From: Symbiodinium natans
Lineage: Eukaryota; Sar; Dinophyceae; Suessiales; Symbiodiniaceae
Reading direction: 5' to 3'
NCBI GenBank assembly: GCA_905221605.1
Contig: CAJNDS010001846.1
Location: 27,501-91,500, forward strand
Length of the DNA stretch: 64,000 nucleotides
The position numbers and the translations under genes are program-made. The notes beneath the pieces are model-generated. The model searched no databases. It was not told where the DNA came from and was given only the letters and a program-made list of their open reading frames with translations. How positions within the stretch are numbered: the first letter of the stretch is position 1; the number at the start of each line of letters is the position of its first letter. This document shows, piece after piece, positions 36,783 through 45,989 of this stretch.

Positions 36783-37077
36783 AATGCTAGCCTTTGGGTC
36801 CTAGAAACCCTAAACTAGGCGGAGGGTTCAGGACTCTAGTGTTGAGGGTTTTTATGGTTCAGGGTTTTAGGGTTTAGGGTTTTTGGCTTTAGGCTCAGGG
36901 TTTTGAGGTTTGGATCCACGGCTTTAGGGGTCTAGGGCTTCAGGGTCTATCCTATTAGGCCTTCGGCCACAATACCGGTGAGGCTTTGGCCTCACCTCCC
37001 TGAACCCTAAGCCCCATGGCCCTTGAAAGCCCTTAAGCCCTCAACCCTCAACCCTACACCCTAGCTCAGGCCGTCAC

Positions 37078-37121
37078 GCCTCTGGCCAAGCGTTCAGGGC
37101 CTATCGCTGGACGGAAGCGGC
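37078..37121 (-). CDS. Candidate exon, 44 bp
   Basis: Reads RFRPAIGPERLARG, acceptor GTTTAGAG, donor GTGACG. Phase does not match the exon at 37426-37501, so at least one exon between them is missing or one call is wrong. Confidence 0.35.
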
Positions 37122-37425
37122 CTCTAAACCACAAACCCTAAACTTAGACCACAAACCCTCATAAGCCCCGCTTAAGGGCTTTTAGGGGTTTTGGGGGCGT
37201 CAGGGTTTTTAGGGGTTTTAGGGGCTTTGGGGGCTTTAGGGGTTTTAGGGTAGGGGTTTAGGGTTTCAGGGTTTCAGGGAACCTCAGGGCGCAGGGTGTT
37301 ACAAGGTCTTTCGGTCATAGGGTTTGGGGGCTCAGGGTTGGGGTTTTGGGGGGTTCACGGAGCTGTTGGAGATTCATCCCTAGTGCAAATACTGCAAAAC
37401 CTGAACCTACAACCCTAAACCCCAC

Positions 37426-37501
37426 CCAAGCCCACGCACGCCTGCATGGTTCCAGGCGGTCAGGGGGCAGCGGCGTGGAAGCGTGGGATGCAAATGCCTC
37501 C
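37426..37501 (-). CDS. Candidate exon, 76 bp
   Basis: Reads EAFASHASTPLPPDRLEPCR then RAWAW with acceptor CCGGCAAG and donor GTGGGG. High third-position GC, as in the confirmed genes. Confidence 0.45.
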
Positions 37502-37565
37502 CTTGCCGGTTTAGGGTTCAGGGTTTAGGGTTAGGGAGAAGCTTGCGAAACTCAAAGTTGGCTCC

Positions 37566-37757
37566 TTAAAACCTACGAAAAACCTCACTAAACCTGCTGC
37601 TCTTAAATCCACTAGAGTCACTAGAGTAGGACAGGTTGCTTTGTTCTACTTCGGGGTCATTCAGGGCGACTTCCGAAAGCCCCGCATGAAACCCCAAGGA
37701 CCTGCTGGGAAAGGATCCGAGGGATGAGCCGTGTCGGAAGTGCATGGGATGAGCCAA
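37566..37757 (-). CDS. Candidate serine-rich exon
   Basis: Open 63-codon minus frame; the most protein-like part reads GLSEVALNDPEVEQSNLSYS then SDSSGFKSSRF. Unique sequence with no telomeric units. Exact boundaries unknown; CCCAGCAG inside could be an acceptor. Confidence 0.4.
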   Translation of the reverse strand: MAHPMHFRHGSSLGSFPSRSLGFHAGLSEVALNDPEVEQSNLSYSSDSSGFKSSRFSEVFRRF

Positions 37758-37899
37758 AAAAGGCCTGCAAGCAGCAGAGCTGACACTAGACAGAGCTATA
37801 CTCCCCTTCGAACCTTAATAAAAATAGTAAGTTTTTTTTGTTTTTTACTCTTGGTTTTTATGTAAACAGCAAAAAATTCCCAAGGGGGGTGTAGGGAGC

Positions 37900-38289
37900 A
37901 TGAGAAGGCACTGCTGCGAACTAAGAGGCATCATGAAGCGTGCTGTGATCTATCATGCGACGACATGGGAATGCGTGTATGTCCTACAATTAGGGGTATC
38001 CCTCATGTACCCAACAATCCAAGTTTGCAACGTACCGGCTATTCACAGTCTTTTGGCTCCTATAAAAAGGCGAACTTTAGCGGCCGTCTACACTCCATAT
38101 TGCACATGCAAGGGGGCTCCTAACCTAAACCCTACAGCCCAAACGCTAAAACCCTTGATTCAAGTCCTGTTCCCCCCTGAACCGTACTTGGGACCCCAGA
38201 CGCAAAGCACTGAAACCTGGTACCAAAAGCCCACAAAGCGCGAACCCACCGTAAACCCTAAACCCCAAACCCCAAGTCCCAAACCCTAA
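37900..38289 (+). other. 129-codon plus-strand frame of unknown status
   Basis: The longest plus-strand frame that is mostly not simple repeat, reading CELRGIMKRAVIYHATTWEC at its start; its last 40 codons run into telomere-like CCCTAAA DNA, where the protein becomes Pro-Lys-rich. The minus strand has stops throughout. May be a gene on the opposite strand or chance. Confidence 0.3.
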
Positions 38290-38686
38290 ACTCTAACCCC
38301 AAAACCCTAGACCATCTTTGGGCTTCCCAAAACCTTCCTAGGGTTTAGGGATGGGGGTTATTCAAAACCATGGCCCTTCTGTTTCCTACGAACATGTTTT
38401 GTCAGAGTACCCAAAAGGGCAACCCTATACTGCAAACCCTCAACCCTGGACCAGCTTAATCCTAAGCCCCACACCCGAAACCCTCAGAATCTAGAACAAC
38501 CCTAAACCCTGAATCCTAAATCCTAAACACGACACCCTCAATCCCAAACCCTAAACCCTAAAACCCTAAACCCTAAACCCTAAACCCTAAACCCTAAACC
38601 CTAAACCCTAAACCCTAAACCCTAAACCCTAAACCCTAAACCCTAAACCCTAAACCCTAAATCCCTGTTTCTGGCCTCTGAAACCT

Positions 38687-38726
38687 GGATCTGCCGGGAT
38701 AGGGCGAAGTTGAAGTTAAGTCCTTG
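38687..38726 (-). CDS. Candidate exon, about 38 bp
   Basis: Reads LNFNFALSRQIQ between acceptor TTGGGCAAG and donor GTTTCA, between two telomeric arrays. Very short; depends on the splice sites. Confidence 0.35.
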
Positions 38727-39174
38727 CCCAAGGCGGGGTTTAGAGATTCAGGGTTGGGGTTTAGGGTTTAGGGTTTAGGGTTTAGGGTTTAGGGTTTAGG
38801 GTTCAGGGTTCAGGGTTCAGGGTTCAGGGTTCAGGGTTCAGGGTTCAGGGTTCAGGGACTCAGGGTTCAGGGTTTGGGGTTTAGGGATTGAGGGTTTCGG
38901 GCTTAGGGTTAGGGGCTTTGGAATGGTCTGACCCCCCATTTTTTGCCTCTCTTGAGAGGCGGGTGGGGGGGTTTGGGGGCTAAGTTCCTCATTTGTGAAT
39001 CACAGCGGATGCGCAAAGCTCAACTATGAGGTTTCGTTCTTGGTGATTAAAACCTAAACCGCTAAAGCCCAGCTCGGTGCCAATTTGTGCTGCCTTATAA
39101 GTTCCACGGGCTTGTTTTGGGGGGAAAGCCCCTGAACCCTAAACCCTAACCACGAAACCAGAGAATCCTAAACC

Positions 39175-39243
39175 GCATTGTCTTCCTGGGGCTCTTTAAG
39201 TTTGGAGCTTGAGCATTAAAGTCCACTATGAGCCAGGAGCTTG
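39175..39243 (-). CDS. Candidate exon
   Basis: Minus-strand open stretch reading DSSSWLIVDFNAQAPNLKSP then RK before a GA donor. No family recognised; acceptor could be ACTCAAG inside the stretch. Confidence 0.4.
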
Positions 39244-39478
39244 AGTCAATGATTACGATTTGGGGTTTGGAGTTTAGGGTCAGGGTTCAGGGTTTAGGGA
39301 TTTAGGGCAGTGCTTACGGCTTACAGGGTTTAAGGTTTGGGACCCTGAACGCTAAACCCTAAACCCTAAACCCTAAACCCTAAACCCCAAACCCCAAACC
39401 CCAAACCCTAAACCCTAAACCGGGTTGGTTTGGGGAGCGAGCGCGCGCGAGCGAGCGAGAGAGAGAGGGAGAGAGAGC

Positions 39479-39530
39479 AAGATGGTGATGGCGCTTGCAA
39501 GCCTCCATCTTGGCCGACTCCCGCAGTTGC
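39479..39530 (-). CDS. Candidate exon, 52 bp
   Basis: Reads QLRESAKMEACKRHHHL with acceptor CCCGGCAG and a GC donor; the adjacent GA-rich microsatellite lies in the intron. Basic, helix-like. Confidence 0.4.
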
Positions 39531-39544
39531 CTGCCGGGCTTAAA

Positions 39545-39793
39545 CTACTATATGCTTAAGAACCCCCCCTCCCCTCCCCGCAAAAAAGGGGGTTTAGGGT
39601 TTAGGGTTTAGGGTTTAGGGTTTAGGGTTCAGGGTTCAGGGTCTAGGGTTTAGGGTTTAGGGTTTAGGGTTAGGGTTGGTTTAGGGTTGCTGAAGAACCC
39701 CGCCACAAAAATAAAGAACAAATATGATTCCTTCTAAGGGCAATATAGGGATAATGATTTCTATTTCTCGGGGGGTTCTTAAGCAAATAGTGG
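39545..39793. mobile_element. GCTTAAGAACCCC family copy with telomeric array inside
   Basis: Left end CTACTATATGCTTAAGAACC, then a TTTAGGG/TTCAGGG array (39590-39690), then a second left-end-like block GCTGAAGAACCCCGCC and the normal body to GTTCTTAAGCAAATAGTGG. The array is thus flanked by partial copies of the element's own end. Confidence 0.7.
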
Positions 39794-39795
39794 AA

Positions 39796-39873
39796 CATAG
39801 GGCTCTGAGCAAGCCTTTCTGTGTATCCTACGGCCACAAACGAGGGCTTGCTGAGTCCCGGGTCCTCGAAAAC
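39796..39873 (-). CDS. Candidate exon, 26 codons
   Basis: Reads VFEDPGLSKPSFVAVGYTER then LAQSPM, with acceptor GTGATGTAAG. Its low-coordinate edge abuts an inverted-repeat element (39545-39793), suggesting that the element with its telomeric insert is the following intron. Confidence 0.45.
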
Positions 39874-40034
39874 CTTACATCACAAGAGCCCGACGACGCT
39901 AAAACCCGAACTTCAGTGCCTAAACCCTAACCCCCTGAACCCCAACAGCCCTAAACCCTAAACTCCAATAGCCCTAAACTCAAAACCCCCAATAAACCCT
40001 AGACACCAACCAGCAGCGGTTCACTTGGGGGCTT

Positions 40035-40185
40035 CCGCAAATAGGGGTGCCCTTCCTGGGGGTTTCTGTAATAAGGATTACAGTACTTGGGGGTATAAAC
40101 CCTAAACCCTAAACCCTAAACCCTAAACCCTAAACCCTAAACCCTAAACCCTAAACCCTAAACCCTATTTGGGAAACCCCCCACT
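40035..40185. mobile_element. Same family, copy containing a CCCTAAA array
   Basis: CTTCCGCAAATAGGGGTGCC at the left, an array of about 10 CCCTAAA units (40098-40168) and TATTTGGGAAACCCCCC at the right. Confidence 0.6.
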
Positions 40186-40190
40186 GGCGC

Positions 40191-40250
40191 CTGCGGTCGG
40201 ATGCGGCACATGTTGTTCACTTCGGGGAGCCACCAGAGGGAGAACTTTGC
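40191..40250 (-). CDS. Candidate exon, 20 codons
   Basis: Reads AKFSLWWLPEVNNMCRIRPQ in phase 0 at both ends, with acceptor GAGCAG and a GC donor. It sits between a CCCTAAA and a TTTAGGG array, the usual exon setting here. Tryptophan-rich and non-repetitive. Confidence 0.5.
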
Positions 40251-40686
40251 CTGCTCGAGGGTTTGGGGTTTAGGGTTTAGGGTTTAGGGTTTAGGGTTTA
40301 GGGTTTAGGGTTTAGGGTTTAGGGTTTAGGGTTTAGGGTTTAGGGTGAGTAGGCTTTAGGGTTTAGGGTTTGGGGTTTAGGGTTTAGGGTTTAGGGTGAG
40401 TAGGCTTTAGGGTTTAGGGTTTGGGGTTTAGGGGCTTTCGGGGCTTCAGAAACTTAAGCCCTAAACCCTAAACCCTACACCCAAAACTTAGGCTTTTTAG
40501 GGGGCCCCATAGTGTTCAGAGTTCGGGGCTTCGGGCTGTAGGGGGTTCGGGTTTCGAGTTTCGGGCTTAAGGACCTATATAGAGTTCGTGTGGGTCAGTA
40601 GGCTAAGGGTTTAGGGCTTAGGGCTTGGTAGGCTCTTTTCTGAACATATAGGGACTACAAGGAGTTATACTGGCTCCTGTCTTAAC

Positions 40687-40975
40687 AGTTGTGAAGGGGT
40701 ATAAGGAGGGACCCCTAGAAGGGAGCCTTAATCTTGTTCCCTTGTATACCCCAAAACATATCTGAAAATGGTCCCTATACACCTTGTCTAAATAACCCCC
40801 AAAGAACCCCGAAGGTCCCTTGTCAGGGTCCCTCCTTTAGTCCCTTGGGACCCCTTGAATACCCCTTATATACAACCCAAGGGCCCATACTTCACAACCC
40901 TTTTAAAGAGGGTAAGGAACCATGCCCAGGGACCGCAGATACCTCATAACGGTCCCTCCTTTAGCCCCTTGAAGT
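40687..40975. mobile_element. Two nested inverted-repeat elements
   Basis: A copy of the AAGGAGGGACCC family (40687-40845) runs into the right half of the GTAGTTGCATGG family (40840-40932, with CATACTTCACAACCC), followed by a second GGTCCCTCCTTTAG end at 40952. The order suggests insertion of one element into the end of another. Confidence 0.55.
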
Positions 40976-41189
40976 TGAGAACTTCGCAGAGTTCAAGGTT
41001 CGCCAGCCATGAGCTGGATACTGGAGTTCTAAAGGTAGGACTGACAGGGATTAGGGTTTAGGGTTTACGGTTCAGGGCCTAGGGTTTAGGGCCTTAGGGT
41101 TCAGGTTCAGGGTTTAGGGGCGGTGTCTCTTCGAACAAGAGCTAGATGCAAGGGTCTTAAGGTCTAGATCAGTCTCACTGTGCTGGTAG

Positions 41190-41335
41190 CAAGGGACTAA
41201 AGGAGGGACCCTTATGAGGGACCTCAGGGGGTTTTTTAGGAGGTATATAAGGATTAGAAAAGGTACATACAGGGGTACATAGGGGTGAAATAGAGGAATA
41301 AGATGAGCGGTCCCTTCTAGGGGTCCCTCGTCATA
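41190..41335. mobile_element. AAGGAGGGACCC family, copy 3
   Basis: GGGACTAAAGGAGGGACCC to GGTCCCTTCTAGGGGTCCC, with internal GGAATAAGATGA shared with the copy at 63840-63985. Confidence 0.65.
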
Positions 41336-41727
41336 CCCCTTTGCAACTGGCGAGCCGTGGGTTCTTAGTGGCTTGGAAACAGAGGTTGGGTCTCAAGGGC
41401 ATGGAGATCCCTGTGTCATGAGTCCTTTTTACTTCTTGACACGGCTTTTCCAGGATGATACTGTTATTAGGCTGGGTTTAAGAGAAGCTTCCCTACTTCT
41501 GAGTGCGGCGCGAAACCATACTACAAATAAGAGTGTGCAAGGAAGGATGGGTTTCTGAACCCTAAACTTCCTAATCTCCCTAAACTCCCGAAAGCCCTGA
41601 AGTCCTAAACTCTCCCCAAACGCTGAACTTCCTGAGCCCTAAACCCTAAACCCTAAACCCTAAACCCTAAACCCTAAACCCTGAACCCTAAACCCTAAAC
41701 CCTAAACCCTAAACCCTAAACCCTAAA

Positions 41728-41797
41728 CTTCCTGAGCCCGGCAGCCTCCTTGAAGAAGTCGTAGAACTCCGCTTTAGCATCAGCTCTTCCCTGCCTC
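41728..41797 (-). CDS. Candidate exon
   Basis: Minus-strand stretch reading RADAKAEFYDFFKEAAGLRK after acceptor GAGGCAG and ending at a telomere-derived GTTTAG. Composition is typical of protein; family not recognised. Flanked by telomeric arrays on both sides. Confidence 0.45.
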
Positions 41798-42009
41798 AGA
41801 GGGCTTCAGGGGTTTAGGGTTTAGGGTTTAGGGTTTGGGGTTTAGGGTAAGTGAAGCTTTAGCATTCCTACTAAATAAGGAAACCCAACAAGGTTTAAAG
41901 TTCAGCTGTTGGCTAAGTACGAACCCTAAACCCTAAACCCTAAACCCCAAACCCTAAACCCTAAACCCCAAACCCCAAACCCTAAACCCTAAACCCAAAG
42001 GAGCTTCAC

Positions 42010-42063
42010 GCCAGATCTGGGGCCCCCGGCACGAAGAGGGACAAGCCCACCACCCGGACAAAC
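42010..42063 (-). CDS. Candidate exon, hydrophobic
   Basis: A 54-bp stretch reading FVRVVGLSLFVPGAPDLA with acceptor AGCCAGCAG and donor GTGAAG. It lies between a CCCTAAA array and a GCTTAGG array. Probable exon of the gene downstream of the RCC1-repeat gene, or of that gene itself. Confidence 0.45.
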
Positions 42064-42070
42064 CTGCTGG

Positions 42071-42180
42071 CTTAGGGCTTAGGGCTTAGGGCTTAGGGCT
42101 TAGGGCTTAGGGCTTAGGGCTTAGGGCTTAGGGCTTAGGGCTTAGGGCTTAGGGCTTAGGGCTTAGGGCTTAGGGCTTGG
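42071..42180 (+). repeat. GCTTAGG variant array
   Basis: About 15 pure GCTTAGG units (TTTAGGG with one change in every copy), followed by mixed units to 42280. Confidence 0.95.
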
Positions 42181-42594
42181 GGTTTAGGGCTTAGGGTTTC
42201 GGATTTAGGGCTTAGGGCTTGGGGTTTAGGGCTTAGGGTTTCGGATTTAGGGTTTAGGGCTTCGGGCTGAGGGTGTAGGGTTTAGGTATGCACCGTGCAG
42301 ATCTTGTGTTGGGCTGGGTTTGGGGGGTGATGAGTGATCTCATGATCTCAGCACGAAAAAGGTGTTTGCCATGAGGACCCTTTGAGGGTGTGTGGGGGGG
42401 GGGGGGGCAGCGGTACGGGACTGTAATATAGGGGTCGGAATAATTGCTAACGGTCTTCCCTTCTGGTTCCTTGATAACACAGACTATAGCGACCCCAAAA
42501 ACCTTAGTCTAATTTTTTAGGCGCCTATAGTATCCTACTCTAGTGGGCTCCTGGTAGGGTCTTCCTTGTAGGAACCACACAGGACGCCTAGGCG

Positions 42595-42632
42595 AAACAC
42601 TCATTTCGAAGCAACGCTGCGGAAACGAAAAA
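42595..42632 (-). CDS. Candidate exon after a strong polypyrimidine acceptor
   Basis: Acceptor TTTTTCGTTTCCGCAG is among the best in the window; the stretch reads RCFEMSVSPRRP before a GTGTGG donor. It overlaps a duplicated block shared with 42838-42866. Confidence 0.3.
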
Positions 42633-42779
42633 TTGAAACAGGTTAATGGAAGCTTAGTTGCTGAGTTCATAAGACCCCGAAAGTGTACACTTTCAGTTCT
42701 ATAGGGGATTCTAGTATCCCAAACTGTAAAGAGTGCTCATTCAGCTACTAAGTCCTGCGTGCATGCTCTGGCGGGTCGA

Positions 42780-42868
42780 TGCGTAGTAGCACGAACGCAA
42801 CCTCTGCTGGGCGGACGCGCTGGTAGTACGAACAGTCGCCCAGGCGAAAGTCTTATTTTCGAGCAAGA
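42780..42868 (-). CDS. Candidate 3' exon near the RCC1-repeat gene
   Basis: Open minus frame reading ENKTFAWATVRTTSASAQQR then LRSCYYASTRQSMHAGLSS before a stop. The first 30 bases resemble a second copy at 42596-42625 (shared core TTCGCCT.GGCG), so the block is partly duplicated. Could be the true 3' end of the RCC1-repeat gene or noncoding repeat. Confidence 0.3.
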
Positions 42869-42889
42869 TGTTTCTATACTGGACTTGGA

Positions 42890-42985
42890 ACCCTAGCAAC
42901 AAAATAACAATTTTTGCTGGTTCTTAGGAATTGAAGTACCCAAAAAATTAAAACTATTTTCAAATATCCCTAAGTAAACCAGTTT
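42890..42985. mobile_element. Element also found in intron 2 of the RCC1 gene
   Basis: Shares TTCTTAGGAATTGAAG, ACCCAAAAA and ATCCCTAAGT with 44800-44880. Length near 90 bp. Confidence 0.6.
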
Positions 42986-43296
42986 TAAACATGCTGAAAA
43001 ACTCTTGTATGGTGGCTAGGTCGCTGGCTCATACATGTCGTCAGCGTTGAGGCTCTTAGGACTCTTAGGGTTTGGGCCTCGGGGGATGCATCGGCTGTCC
43101 TTTTGGGGGGGTTTCCGATTAAATAGGGTACCCCGTTTACACCCCGAATAGAGTAGAATCCTTTTTGAGGGACCCCTTTCAAAGGGTACCCCGATTTTTT
43201 GGGAACCACCCATTTTTTGACTTCCAGCAAAAAGCTCTTTCCTTGCTCTGGGCTTGACCAGGCTGAACCTGGCCAAGGGTGGAGATACGCAAGCTA

Positions 43297-43368
43297 GACC
43301 CAAGAGTAACCTAGGCAAAAAGTAAGGGTGCCCTTTGTGGTTGATAAGGAGCAGGCCTACTCTGGGTC
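43297..43368. mobile_element. Short inverted-repeat element at the end of the RCC1 gene
   Basis: Member of the family that opens AGACCCAAGAGTAACCTAGG and closes GGCCTACTCTGGGTCCTA. GCAAGCT occurs directly on both sides (43290-43296 and 43369-43375), a 7-bp target duplication. Its edge supplies the in-frame stop of the RCC1-repeat frame. Confidence 0.7.
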
Positions 43369-45274
43369 CTAGCAAGCTTCAGGCAAAGACCAAGAATGTA
43401 CAAAATCTGGGATGCTTGTGCCTCCCCAGGTCACAACAGAGCCATCAGCCAGAATGGCTGCAAAAGCGAAATCACATGCTTGGATCCCCTGTACGCCCTT
43501 CAACTGATGTTGCACAGCACTGCTGTCGCCACCACACTGACCACGGCCCCAGGTCACAACAGAGCCATCAGCCAGAATGGCAGCAAAAGCGTTTTGAGTT
43601 GCTTGGATCTGCTGCACGTCCCTGAGCTGACCTTGCACGGCACTGCTGTCGCCGCCATTGTCAGCATTGCCCCAGGTTACCACAGACCCATCGCTCAGAA
43701 TGGCAGCAAAAGCGCTGCCAGACGCTTGGATGTTCTGCACGTCCGTCATCCCATCTTGTATGTCGACCTTTCTGCCAAGCCGACCAGAAACAGAACCCCA
43801 GGTCACAACCGACCCATCGCGCAGAATGGCAGCAAAAGCAAATACAGATGCTTGGATCAGCTGCACATCCTTCAGCTTACCTTGCACAGCGCTACTGTCA
43901 CCACCATACCTAGCATTGCCCCAGGTCACAACAGACCCAGTGCCCAGAACGGCAGCAAAAGCATCGCCGGATGCTTGGATCTTCTGCACACCTTTCAGCC
44001 GATCTTGCACAGCACTGCTGTCGCCACCACTCTGCCCACGGCCCCAGGTCACGACAGAGCCATCAGCCAGAATGGCAGCAAATGCCCTCCTGGTCGCTTG
44101 GATCTGCCTCACGTCCTGCAGCTGACCTTGCACGGCGCTGCTGTCGCCACCCTCCTCAGCAACGCCCCAGCTCACAACAGACCCATCGCTCAGAATGGCA
44201 GCAAAAGCTGGGTCGGTAGCTCGGATCTGCTGCACATCTCTCAGCTGCTGTTGAACCGCACTGCTGTCGCCACCATACGCAGCATCGCCCCAGGTCACAA
44301 CAGAGCCATCAGCCAGAATGGCAGCAAAAGCATTTTGAGTTGCCTGGATCTGCTGCACGTCCCTGAGCTGACCTTGCACGGCACTGCTGTCGCCACCACC
44401 TTCTCCATGGCCCCAGCTCACAACAGACCTAGGATGGCCTTTAAAACCCTCGGAAAAATATTCCTAAACATGACCCTCTTAAACTCAAAAAGGGAAAATA
44501 TAAAATATTCCAAGGGCCTACCTAGAGACCCATTCGCGAGAATGGCAGCAAAGGCCATGCCGGTAGCTTGGATCTGTTTCACTTCCTGCAGTCGACCTTG
44601 AACAGCACTGCTGTCGCCACCAAAAGGAGCACTGCCCTTGCTCGCAGCAGACTCATCGCCCAGAATGGCCGCAAAAGCGGTTTTGCTGCCGCAAACCTGA
44701 ACGCTGCGCAGCTGCAAGGTCAGTACATCGCCACTTTGCAGCCCAGACTCCTCAAGCGTGGCTGCTCCCCGCAATACCTGTACAGAACTTGGAACACTGG
44801 CAAAAATCAAAACTGTTGCTGTTTCTTAGGAATTGAAGCACCCAAAAACTCAAAATTATTCCCCCAGAATCCCTAAGTTTCAGGTTTAGGGCTTCGGGTT
44901 TTTTCTAGGCTGCCCAGTAGTCTTGGGGGAAACTATTCCCAAGTATCCCTAAGCTACGCCTTTGGCGGAGTGCCGGAGTCTGCCTCGGCCAACTGCCAGA
45001 GCCTCCTGCGCTCTGCTCTTTAGACCTTGGCTGACTTCTGAACCCCTCCTAAAAAGTTTAGGGTTTAGGGTTTAGGGTTTAGGGTCTAGGGTCTAGGGTT
45101 TAGGGTTGGGTTTAACTTTTGGCTCCGTATTGTAGTTTCTACAAAAACCCAAAAGATTAAAATCCTAAGAGCCAACCAGAAGAAAGCCAAGAGACTGTCA
45201 ACGGCCTCACCCGGGCCGGCTTCCAGTGAAACGGTCCTGCCAGAGAGCAGGCTCACCTCAATCAGGAATGACAT
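43369..45274 (-). CDS. Ubiquitin-like / RCC1-repeat protein, 4 linked exons
   Basis: Four exons join in phase: 45274-45196, 45025-44958, 44777-44530 and 44428-43369 (79, 68, 248 and 1060 bp; 484 codons plus stop). The N-terminus (MSFLIEVSLLSGRTV...) and the next two exons form a ubiquitin-like fold sequence ending GDVLTLQL. A degenerate RCC1-like unit follows, then nearly identical 41-residue units with the core GGDSSAVQGQL...AFAAILADGSVVTWG: nine full units in all, and a tenth cut short at the C-terminus. This is an RCC1/HERC-like beta-propeller architecture, known to me from Symbiodinium proteins; the usual role is protein binding, and the partner is unknown. All three introns are GT-AG and contain short mobile-element pieces; intron 1 holds a telomeric array. 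The stop codon lies at the end of an inserted 7-bp-duplication element, so the native 3' end may continue lower. Start chosen as the only Met giving the ubiquitin-like N-terminus. Family call firm; 3' end uncertain. Confidence 0.9.
44429..44529 (-). mobile_element. Introner-like element forming intron 3 of the RCC1-repeat gene
   Basis: A 101-bp GT-AG intron that interrupts the sequence between two RCC1 units (ANG|SVVSWG). It starts GTCTC and the next exon starts GTCTG. Its body (AATATTCCTAAACATG, then a block ending GGGAAAATA on the plus strand) recurs outside any recognised exon at about 12505-12592 and in shorter form at 56571-56625. An intron that is a member of a dispersed family is the definition of an introner. 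Confidence 0.8.
44778..44957 (-). other. Intron 2 of the RCC1-repeat gene, made of element pieces
   Basis: GT-AG intron of 180 bp between phase-0 exons; the intron starts GTAGC and the next exon starts GTATT. It contains a copy of a short element also present at 42890-42985 (shared block around TTCTTAGGAATTGAAG and CCCTAAG) and the end of the 110-bp element family (GCCCAGTAGT). Splicing here gives the expected ubiquitin-fold spacing. Confidence 0.85.
45026..45195 (-). other. Intron 1 of the RCC1-repeat gene, telomeric array inside
   Basis: GT-AG intron of 170 bp. On the coding strand it starts GTCTC and the following exon starts GTCTA, so the first four bases are duplicated across the intron. 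It contains a TTTAGGG/TCTAGGG array (about 45057-45110). Joining the flanks restores the ubiquitin-like sequence GEAVDSLKSRAQEALAVGRG without a frame change, which is the evidence for the splice sites. Confidence 0.85.
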
Positions 45275-45541
45275 GCTGCTGCCTCAGGCCTCCTAGCCAC
45301 TGCTTCGCAGAGGAAAGGGGGAAAACTTAAACGTTCAAATGCTGTGGTGGACGAGTCTCCAACCGCACAGGCACATGGCATAACTAATCCTTGCGAGCCC
45401 CGGAGTTTATACGCTCACTACTGTTCTGACGATTGGGGTGTAGGCTTTGAGGGCAATATGGCAAGGACTCCGGGCGACCTGTCCATTTATCCACCTAAGG
45501 GCATCTCAACATGCTGAGACCTTCCGCGATAAAGAGTACCC

Positions 45542-45641
45542 TCATGTACCCACAACACAGGGATGAAGGTTGAGGGTGCCGAGTTCGGAGCCTCTGCTGT
45601 CTGCATCCTCCCAGAAATCGAAATCAAAATAATCCTGCATC
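45542..45641 (-). CDS. Probable terminal exon of the J-domain gene
   Basis: A 100-bp stretch with acceptor CTTCAATCAG, reading MQDYFDFDFWEDADSRGSEL and then GTLNLHPCVVGT and a TGA stop at 45542-45544. The acidic, aromatic C-terminus is unlike a repeat product. It stops 267 bp before the start codon of the RCC1-repeat gene on the same strand, so it most likely ends the J-domain gene. Confidence 0.5.
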
Positions 45642-45844
45642 CTGATTGAAGGCTCACAAGTTGCATGATGAGCATCCTAGAAATGCCAAACCCTAAGAAG
45701 CGCCAAGCCCTAAGCCCTAAATCTAAACTGAAGCCCGAAGTATAACCATGGACCAGCAAGTAGATGCCACCTGCAACCCCCAAACCCGACAATGGCCTCG
45801 CGCTTAAATGGTCGAAATCTCGGGGGGCCCAAACCTTCACACTA

Positions 45845-45867
45845 CAGTACTATGTGCTTAAGAACCC

Positions 45868-45902
<35 letters not shown>

Positions 45903-45989
45903 AAGAAAAAAACAACTTCTTCCTTCTAAGAGCAAGATAGGGATTATTATCTTTCTTTGGGGGGTGGGCGTTCTGAAGCAAATAGTAGT
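45845..45989. mobile_element. GCTTAAGAACCCC family copy with a long C-run
   Basis: TGTGCTTAAGAACCCC, a C-run of about 32, the conserved CTTCTTCCTTCTAAGAGCA body and a GAAGCAAATAGTAG end. Confidence 0.65.

Noticed and set aside
42340-42600. Possible tRNA or small RNA in the unique stretch below the 42.8-kb block
   Set aside because: No cloverleaf arms or box sequences could be matched by eye.
43396-44601. 401-codon plus-strand frame
   Set aside because: Antisense of the RCC1-repeat exon; the minus strand gives the recognised repeats and the joined ubiquitin-like N-terminus.
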